Shown: one piece after another, positions 60,801 through 64,000 of the stretch
Position numbering within the stretch: position 1 is the stretch's first letter
Layout of the letters: each line of letters opens with the position of its first letter
Source of the DNA: Toxotes chatareus
Lineage: Eukaryota; Chordata; Actinopteri; Toxotidae
DNA: 64,000 nt
NCBI GenBank assembly: GCA_016801885.1
Contig: CM028900.1
Coordinates: forward strand, 6,107,501-6,171,500
Reading direction: 5' to 3'
Position numbers and translations under genes: made by a program
The notes under the pieces: model-generated
What the model saw: the letters and a program-made list of their open reading frames with translations, nothing else
The model's database searches: none
What the model was told of the DNA's origin: nothing

Positions 60801-63741
60801 CTTGTTTTTGTTATTTGTGTTGCTAACAACTGAGTACCATAACCCGATACTATTACATGAATACACTTTACCTGGAAATATGAGAAATACTATATTATTT
60901 ATGGCTTCTGCCCAGTTACCCTGCAGCCACAGACTCAACTCCTAAAATAGACTACCTGTCAAGTCTCACATTTTATTCAAAGGACTCACATTTTGGTGCC
61001 TTTACTGACATCTCACATCAGCATGTTTGATATGAAAACTTCAGATTTCCAGAGAAACAAATAACAACTCTAACCGCCTCGTGGTCCTATGCCTCCGCCA
61101 ATTAGTCAAGTTACAGTTTACATCCATGTCTGTCCAGACTCATATAAGATATGTAGTTAAGACTGAAGGAATTAAATAAAAAAGGTATTAAAGGTATTAT
61201 GTAATAATTACTGTATTAACTCTGAGCTATGGCCAAAAACCACCATGTTTGTGGGCTGACAGTGATCTTGACCTTTAACCACCAAAATCTACTTTAAAAA
61301 ATCTTAAATTAGTGGCAAATTTGAAGAAATTCCCTAAAGGCGATCCTGAATACTGTGTTCATGAGAATGAGAGAATGAGGGACGGACAACCCAGAAACAT
61401 AAGGTATTGCATGTATTTTGTCATAATTAGCTCATTACGTCTTGGGTTATGGCCAAAGTTTTGTGAGGTCACAGTAATCTTGAACTTTGACCACCAGATT
61501 TTAACCAGTTTGCTACAATCAATTGTAATGCACTAAAATAAGAACTGGTAAAAATGTAAACTCAACATTATTTTAAGCAAAGGTGACTGGTTAACAAAGA
61601 CATTTTGCGCCATCACTTCTTTGTCTGTCTCAGTGGTTTATCATGAAAAGGTTCCAGGGATCAATGTCCCTAATACAGCACAACAAGCCAGCCTCAGCTA
61701 CTTCCAACAAAAAGATCATTGATCACTGTTGCCGTTGCCTCTTTCACTGAGCTCTACAGAAACTAAACAGAAAACCCAACTTACAGGCAAGATCCCAGTC
61801 TGAACACTGTATACAATGAGATAAGGACAAAGTTGTCAAACAATAAAAAAAGCTAACTACGCTGACTCATGCCACCAGACAATAATATAGATTTTTGTCA
61901 ACCTTTCATAACAACTTTGATCCCCTGTGTTTAAAACAGCACAGACTAGTAGTTGTGCTCTGTAAGAACTAAAAGCAGGGTCAAATTCCAAAGACGGTTA
62001 TCCTTTAACAAGACAGGCTTTACCTATAAAACTGAGCTTTTATGTGTAACATATACTAGCCACACTTCACTTCATGGAACCTGAAGAGATCATCAATGAG
62101 TTGATGTATGTACTAGGAAACATTACACGCTTCGTCAAAAACCCAGGGGAGTGGACTGTTAAATTGGATGCCTTGGCTTAAAGAAGTTAGCGATTTATGT
62201 ACCAAAATATACAGCAAAAAAGACTCACATGAATCTCAAACTTCCAGCCACTGACTGCCTCGTCCGTCAGGATCTTTGTGAAGGAGATGGTCAAACCATC
62301 TCGGAAAAACCTCTGACATGCCTCACACTTCACATCCAGTCCTGCAAGGAAAGACATCCCTCATTCAATAGCATTCAAATAAAATGTGCTATAATGTGAG
62401 ACGAAAGACATACATTTATTTGTAAAAACATTTAACCTTAAGGGCATGAAGGAGGTACAAAGCCAAAACGTAGACTTGTCTGCAATCATCAGAGAGGTAT
62501 GTTCAACTATCTTTAATACCTAAAACTCAATACAAGAACATTAAAGAAAAGATTCTGGATTTCAGTCAACAAATGGCCTAAGAAAGTTTCTAGGGCTGGG
62601 CGGTATATAGATTTCTTAACATATCAACATTTTTTTCCAAACGAGATTTAGGATGATCCAGAACAATTTATACAGTCTAATGTTGAGTTACACAACCAGT
62701 TTCTTCCGTAAAGCCGTGGCAGTGTTTACGTCTTTCCTGTCCGCACCATCCCAACCCCACTCACTCACAAGTTCTCCTTCAGCATGGAAGGAGACACAGT
62801 GCCCGTCCACTCTGCCAATGATAATTGAAATTGCGCTCCATTTTAATCAGTCTGTTATTGCTATTGAAAACAACTGACGGAGCATTCTCAGAGACAGCAG
62901 CGTTTCCCATACATTGGTTGTCCATGGGTAGCCCGTACACATTACAGAATGGGAAAGTGGTCTCAGACCTGACTGTAAATTTTACATTTGAACCCCTTAT
63001 TTCACTCTTTAAAAAAAACGTATTTTTGGTCACACACCTGTCTAAGATGTGTGGCCAAAAATAAGTTTACGGCTTTGACTTTACAACTGAATATTTAGTC
63101 CACTTGGTAGAAAATACCAAGATAAAAACTGTGTATAGCCATTCAGGCTAAAAAATACAGAGATATGATTTTTGGTCCATATTACCCAGCCCTAGTGATT
63201 ATTAGTCATTTCAGAGAACGTTTAATATTTCAGGAAAATTTTTCAACAGTCTGAGCAGAACAAACAGGGTAAAGCTACAGATTAGAAGCTGAAGTGAAGA
63301 GGGTCATTTGTTGACAAAAATGTTTTTAATTTATTTACTGGCTGTTTTATATAATTGTAAATTAGATGTTTTTGTTTGATGAGTTATGTTATTATAGACC
63401 AGCAAACACTGCTATTTGAAAACAGCCCAGTGGGATATTCCTCTTTTCTGAGATTCTATAGTCTGAACAATTAATCAAATAATTGATAAAATATTCAACA
63501 AATTAAAATCATCCTTAGTTGTTGCCCTTTTCTTTCCCCTCTCAATTTTATTTATGATGATTAACAAACTGTATAGCATGACTAAACTAAAACAAGCATT
63601 ATGAGCAGGATTTAAATGACAAATTATATCAGTCACAAAAGAATAGTTAGTATATTCCTACCTTTTTTACTCAGGTCTATAGCAGCTTCCAAGAGGACTT
63701 CTAACTCTCCTTTTGGCAAAACTGGAACAACCCAACGAGGC
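35482..63741 (-). CDS. usp9x: Ubiquitin carboxyl-terminal hydrolase USP9X/FAM (5' end beyond window), 43 coding exons
   Basis: This large cysteine protease removes ubiquitin from many substrates (known for beta-catenin, MCL1, SMAD4, EFA6 and others). From N to C the exons encode an armadillo/HEAT-like solenoid (63741 to 50991), a ubiquitin-like domain (50326-50566), a Ser/Gly/Asn linker (49819-49968), a second solenoid (49644 to 46342), the USP catalytic core (46243 to about 44290) and a helical C-terminal region with a Pro-rich tail. Catalytic Cys is TGT at 46149-46151 in [10 protein letters not shown]; His is CAC at 44545-44547 in SGGHYYSYI; zinc pairs are CQGC and CEKC. Exons join in frame to about 2500 residues, matching USP9X except for roughly the first 80, off the right edge. 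The sequence is closer to USP9X than to USP9Y as I recall them. It is convergent with rpl8. Confidence 0.97.
35713..37109 (-). other. usp9x: usp9x last intron
   Basis: 1.4 kb, AT-rich. No other exon or repeat recognised. Confidence 0.8.
37110..37208 (-). CDS. usp9x: usp9x window exon 42
   Basis: 33 codons, [18 protein letters not shown] through SPGTTQFQQ. Acidic, Ser/Pro-rich, probably disordered. Phase 0 at both ends. Confidence 0.94.
37209..39713 (-). other. usp9x: usp9x intron, 2.5 kb
   Basis: Longest intron in the window. Several poly(A) and poly(T) runs (37556-37579, 38181-38194, 38418-38433). Nothing else recognised. Confidence 0.8.
39714..39926 (-). CDS. usp9x: usp9x window exon 41
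   Basis: 71 codons, [18 protein letters not shown] through KACELCPEE. Confidence 0.96.
40157..40313 (-). CDS. usp9x: usp9x window exon 40
   Basis: [18 protein letters not shown] through VAYQILQ; donor GTACAG. Confidence 0.95.
40410..40498 (-). CDS. usp9x: usp9x window exon 39
   Basis: [18 protein letters not shown] through EDSWQTH plus AG of Arg. Confidence 0.95.
40618..40838 (-). CDS. usp9x: usp9x window exon 38
   Basis: [18 protein letters not shown] through VLSELLWQ. Confidence 0.95.
40947..41045 (-). ncRNA. Structured intronic element, copy 1 (unknown family)
   Basis: Shares long identical blocks with copy 2 (plus strand): CAGCTCCAAGCTC, TTTGTCAGTCACTAG and AGGATGAAAATC, in the same order and spacing, with the part between altered. 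Minus-strand RNA (sense to usp9x) can form a 3' hairpin with the CUCUG/CAGAG pair. It also contains ACAAACCA (an ANANNA-like hinge) and an AGGAU...AUCCU mini-hairpin. It might be an intronic H/ACA-like RNA or a short repeat. No clear ACA end was found in this copy. Confidence 0.4.
41147..41332 (-). CDS. usp9x: usp9x window exon 37
   Basis: [18 protein letters not shown] through SRMQSSIN plus one base. The intron after it hosts structured element copy 1. Confidence 0.95.
41474..41603 (-). CDS. usp9x: usp9x window exon 36
   Basis: [18 protein letters not shown] through LFVMYANL plus one base. Confidence 0.95.
41782..42007 (-). CDS. usp9x: usp9x window exon 35
   Basis: [18 protein letters not shown] through TASPGPSTQ. 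Confidence 0.95.
42092..42215 (-). CDS. usp9x: usp9x window exon 34
   Basis: [18 protein letters not shown] through VVRGPASD plus TG. Confidence 0.95.
42216..44093 (-). other. usp9x: usp9x intron with LINE-like tail
   Basis: 1.9 kb. Contains the retroelement tail at 43720-43885; the rest is unremarkable. Confidence 0.75.
43720..43885 (+). repeat. 3' tail of a teleost LINE-like element
   Basis: TGCCATCTTGGCCTCGTCTA, CTTCCATGGGCCTTACCTGG and TTAAAAAAGC match the usual 3' end 'GCCATCTTGGCCAGG...GGGACTTACCTGGTTAAATAAAG' seen throughout fish genomes. 5'-truncated, as expected for a retroposed copy. Confidence 0.55.
44094..44850 (-). CDS. usp9x: usp9x window exon 33: catalytic His box (largest exon)
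   Basis: 757 bases, [18 protein letters not shown] through [10 protein letters not shown]. Carries the USP signature [20 protein letters not shown], the His box [13 protein letters not shown] (His codon 44545-44547) and the acidic WYKFDDGDV motif. Ends the catalytic domain and enters the C-terminal helical region ([16 protein letters not shown]). Confidence 0.97.
44991..45132 (-). CDS. usp9x: usp9x window exon 32: second zinc CxxC
   Basis: [18 protein letters not shown] through [13 protein letters not shown] is the second half of the zinc site. Confidence 0.96.
45246..45419 (-). CDS. usp9x: usp9x window exon 31: first zinc CxxC
   Basis: [18 protein letters not shown] through [21 protein letters not shown] is a USP core motif; CQGC is the first half of the USP zinc site. 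Confidence 0.96.
45517..45704 (-). CDS. usp9x: usp9x window exon 30
   Basis: [18 protein letters not shown] through VPRGFWKQF. Part of the catalytic fold. Confidence 0.96.
45890..45989 (-). ncRNA. Structured intronic element, copy 2 (unknown family)
   Basis: Paralogue of the element at 40947-41045, in a different usp9x intron (between window exons 29 and 30). On the minus strand CCAACUCCAGGCU pairs with AGCUUGGAGCUGG in 12 of 13 positions. An ACAAAA hinge precedes this hairpin, and UUACAAG follows it about 15 nt after the stem, a layout like an H/ACA RNA 3' half. Identity is not established. Confidence 0.4.
46023..46243 (-). CDS. usp9x: usp9x window exon 29: catalytic Cys box
   Basis: [18 protein letters not shown] through SGDEKQENE. 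Contains [20 protein letters not shown], the USP Cys box; the nucleophile codon is TGT at 46149-46151. The oxyanion Asn and the Gln-rich helix after Cys are intact, so the enzyme should be active. Confidence 0.97.
46342..46549 (-). CDS. usp9x: usp9x window exon 28
   Basis: [18 protein letters not shown] through DTLTDMYYL plus one base. Confidence 0.95.
46653..46799 (-). CDS. usp9x: usp9x window exon 27
   Basis: 49 codons, [18 protein letters not shown] through [10 protein letters not shown]. Phase 0 at both ends. Confidence 0.95.
46958..47104 (-). CDS. usp9x: usp9x window exon 26
   Basis: 49 codons, [18 protein letters not shown] through IDWLKRIR. Confidence 0.95.
47260..47368 (-). CDS. usp9x: usp9x window exon 25
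   Basis: [18 protein letters not shown] through LLFTVLG; donor GTGAGTGG. Confidence 0.95.
47504..47670 (-). CDS. usp9x: usp9x window exon 24
   Basis: [18 protein letters not shown] through [10 protein letters not shown] plus two bases of Lys; donor GTAAGT. Confidence 0.95.
47941..48066 (-). CDS. usp9x: usp9x window exon 23 (tandem acceptors)
   Basis: 42 codons, [18 protein letters not shown] through EEISKIYEK. The acceptor TTCTTCCAG| at 48067-48068 gives the junction [11 protein letters not shown], which matches mammalian USP9X. A second AG 12 bases upstream (CCCACCAG, exon edge 48078) would add NFFQ in frame. Confidence 0.9.
48367..48492 (-). CDS. usp9x: usp9x window exon 22
   Basis: 42 codons, [18 protein letters not shown] through LAQQISDE. 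Phase 0 at both ends. Confidence 0.95.
48626..48904 (-). CDS. usp9x: usp9x window exon 21
   Basis: 93 codons, [16 protein letters not shown] through VEGNIPVSP. Phase 0 at both ends. Confidence 0.95.
49288..49418 (-). CDS. usp9x: usp9x window exon 20
   Basis: [18 protein letters not shown] through PSQVLYLIE. Confidence 0.95.
49524..49644 (-). CDS. usp9x: usp9x window exon 19
   Basis: [18 protein letters not shown] through RVLMKLMPP plus one base. Confidence 0.95.
49819..49968 (-). CDS. usp9x: usp9x window exon 18: Ser/Gly/Asn linker
   Basis: 50 codons, [16 protein letters not shown] through [12 protein letters not shown] low-complexity Ser/Asp and Gly/Asn/His stretch separates the ubiquitin-like domain from the second solenoid. 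Phase 0 at both ends. Confidence 0.95.
50130..50216 (+). repeat. SINE-like teleost repeat fragment in usp9x intron
   Basis: TTCAATTCAATTTATATAAC, GTCTCAAAGCGCTTTACAGA and GAGCCTGACCCCAGAGCAAG follow the order of a common fish short interspersed repeat ('ATTCAATTTTATTTATATAGCGC...CAAAGCGCTTTACAGA'). No promoter boxes remain. Confidence 0.6.
50326..50566 (-). CDS. usp9x: usp9x window exon 17: ubiquitin-like domain
   Basis: [18 protein letters not shown] through [11 protein letters not shown]. The whole beta-grasp ubiquitin-like domain of USP9X is in this one exon (HITLIVRF strand, then [14 protein letters not shown] near the end). Confidence 0.95.
50991..51202 (-). CDS. usp9x: usp9x window exon 16
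   Basis: [18 protein letters not shown] through [10 protein letters not shown] plus two bases of Arg. Confidence 0.95.
51357..51452 (-). CDS. usp9x: usp9x window exon 15
   Basis: 32 codons, [18 protein letters not shown] through GPKLQVNQ. Phase 0 at both ends. Confidence 0.95.
52375..52603 (-). CDS. usp9x: usp9x window exon 14
   Basis: [18 protein letters not shown] through LIGLDYLWR; donor GTGAGG. Confidence 0.95.
52718..52831 (-). CDS. usp9x: usp9x window exon 13
   Basis: [18 protein letters not shown] through DREACFK, with split codons at both ends. Confidence 0.95.
53596..53686 (-). CDS. usp9x: usp9x window exon 12
   Basis: [18 protein letters not shown] through QERLNFL. The first few residues diverge from mammals, but [12 protein letters not shown] is conserved. 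Confidence 0.95.
53786..53919 (-). CDS. usp9x: usp9x window exon 11
   Basis: [18 protein letters not shown] through METMRQFSK. Acceptor CTCTCTTCAG. Confidence 0.95.
54127..54159. repeat. (TG)n microsatellite
   Basis: About 16 units, in the same usp9x intron as the compound palindrome. Confidence 0.95.
54761..54837. repeat. Compound (TG)n(TA)n(CA)n palindromic microsatellite
   Basis: About 14 TG, 11 TA and 13 CA units in a row. The outer arms are complementary and the centre self-complementary, so the whole 77 bases is an inverted repeat that could extrude a cruciform or form Z-DNA. In the usp9x intron between window exons 10 and 11. Confidence 0.95.
56386..56522 (-). CDS. usp9x: usp9x window exon 10
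   Basis: [18 protein letters not shown] through FGEAPQNL plus two bases. Followed by the 2.5-kb intron that carries the compound dinucleotide palindrome. Confidence 0.95.
56631..56837 (-). CDS. usp9x: usp9x window exon 9
   Basis: 69 codons, [18 protein letters not shown] through ILDYSCSQ. Contains a HEAT/armadillo-like helix pair ([15 protein letters not shown]). Confidence 0.95.
57010..57114 (-). CDS. usp9x: usp9x window exon 8
   Basis: 35 codons, [18 protein letters not shown] through LFDCFK. Phase 0 at both ends; donor GTGAGTG. Confidence 0.95.
57721..57873 (-). CDS. usp9x: usp9x window exon 7
   Basis: 51 codons, [17 protein letters not shown] through DLDNIWAAQ. Phase 0 at both ends. 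Confidence 0.95.
57974..58109 (-). CDS. usp9x: usp9x window exon 6
   Basis: [18 protein letters not shown] through [11 protein letters not shown]. The acidic patch reads RHNPEEEEW here, one Gly shorter than the mammalian sequence as I recall it. Confidence 0.95.
58251..58502 (-). CDS. usp9x: usp9x window exon 5
   Basis: [18 protein letters not shown] through EIFRLKMIL, including the charged run [18 protein letters not shown]. Acceptor CCATTACAG, donor GTGAGT. Confidence 0.95.
58652..58767 (-). CDS. usp9x: usp9x window exon 4
   Basis: [16 protein letters not shown] through NVQIIAALI; ends with two bases of Lys. Donor GTGAGAC. Confidence 0.95.
59640..59690 (+). repeat. Short fragment of a TTTATTGATCCC-type repeat
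   Basis: TTACTTTATTGATCCCTCCT followed by GGGGAAATTACT matches a repeat tail common in fishes. A 27-base poly(A) run follows at 59734-59760. Confidence 0.45.
59821..60039 (-). CDS. usp9x: usp9x window exon 3
   Basis: 73 codons, [18 protein letters not shown] through DPRSPK. The stretch [17 protein letters not shown] differs from mammalian USP9X; the flanks are conserved. Confidence 0.95.
60040..62228 (-). other. usp9x: usp9x intron with interspersed repeat
   Basis: 2.2 kb. Holds the 61072-61510 repeat. No other feature recognised. Confidence 0.75.
61072..61510. repeat. Degenerate 'TTTGACCACCAAAATCTAATCAG' family repeat with a duplicated module
   Basis: AAATTTGAAGAAATTCCCT, GGCGATCCTGAATACTG, GTTCATGAGAATGAG, GGGACGGACAACCCAGAAAC and TGACCTTTAACCACCAAAAT occur together, and the start has CCTCGTGGTCCTATGCCTCC. 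All belong to a repeat I know from fish introns. The module GTTATGGCCAAA...TGACC occurs twice, at 61223-61290 and 61441-61500. Confidence 0.6.
62229..62341 (-). CDS. usp9x: usp9x window exon 2
   Basis: Encodes [12 protein letters not shown] through SGWKFEIH. Acceptor CTTGCAG, donor GTGAGT. Confidence 0.95.
62590..63195. mobile_element. Inverted-repeat DNA transposon (non-autonomous), ~606 bp
   Basis: CTAGGGCTGGGCGGTAT at 62590-62606 is matched by ATATTACCCAGCCCTAG at 63179-63195, terminal inverted repeats with 15 of 17 positions complementary. No transposase frame lies inside. The ends resemble a 'TAGGGCTGGGCGATAT' family common in fish genomes. It lies wholly within the usp9x intron between window exons 1 and 2. 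Target-site duplication is not clear. Confidence 0.7.
63662..63741 (-). CDS. usp9x: usp9x exon (window exon 1): [10 protein letters not shown]
   Basis: The most N-terminal exon in the window, encoding [17 protein letters not shown] to DLSKK. One base of a split codon at each end. Flanks read CTCCTAG| and |GTAGG on the minus strand. The upstream exon(s) with the start codon and acidic/Gln-rich N-terminus are outside. Confidence 0.93.
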
Positions 63742-64000
63742 CTAGGAGAAGAAATACCACATGAATAAAAAGGGAAAAAAACAACTCTGCAAGATCTTTA
63801 CAACAAATAGTTATAAGAAAGCAGGATCCATCCTGTCTGACTGTTCCCATCCTTTACATCAACAGTTTCAGTTTCTACCATCTGGTAACCTCCTCAGACT
63901 TCAACTAGCCAAAACCAACAGATTGTAACACTCCTTTATATGTTCTGCAGTGTTCCTTCTAAACTGTAGAAGGAAAAGGTAGTTATTTGAATATGTTTTA

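Overview
The window is vertebrate genomic DNA, almost certainly from a ray-finned fish and probably a percomorph. Genes are intron-rich with GT-AG splicing. The non-coding DNA is AT-rich and full of (CA/TG)n microsatellites. It also carries several interspersed repeats that I recognise from teleost genomes, including decayed Tc1-like transposons with the 'ACTCACTGAGCACTTTATTAGG' type of end and the 'AGTAAAAGTACTT' repeat. The species cannot be named from sequence alone.

Two genes can be read exactly. (1) rpl8, the large-subunit ribosomal protein uL2, lies on the plus strand at 29693-32390. It has a 5'TOP non-coding first exon, five coding exons that join into an intact 257-codon frame, and an AATAAA signal. 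(2) usp9x, the giant FAM/USP9X deubiquitinase, lies on the minus strand from about 33525 to beyond the right edge. I could place 43 coding exons (35482-63741). They join in phase without a break and give about 2500 residues, that is, all of the protein except roughly the first 80 residues, which lie to the right of the window. The catalytic Cys box is in the exon at 46023-46243 and the His box in the exon at 44094-44850. The two genes are tail to tail, about 1.1 kb apart between their distal poly(A) signals.

Region by region: 1-29600 has no gene whose product I recognise. It holds a CpG-rich island (3330-3900), a promoter plus first-exon candidate on the minus strand (24377-24610; CCAAT boxes, a CCTTATAAGG element and a perfect donor), microsatellites, three classes of decayed transposon or repeat, and some hairpins. 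29629-32400 is rpl8 with its promoter. 32400-33540 is intergenic, with a deleted Tc1-like copy. 33540-35481 is the usp9x 3' UTR, with a proximal and a distal poly(A) signal. 35482-64000 is usp9x coding exons and introns. The introns hold a compound (TG)(TA)(CA) palindrome, a complete 0.6-kb inverted-repeat transposon, and two copies of a conserved ~100-nt structured element of unknown identity.

The two genes are both expected to be broadly expressed (translation and ubiquitin control), but nothing in the sequence shows that they work together. The observations most worth following are the paired structured elements in two separate usp9x introns, the lineage-specific Pro/Gly/Thr-rich C-terminal tail of Usp9x, the tandem acceptors that would insert four residues in Usp9x, and the minus-strand promoter near 24.5 kb.
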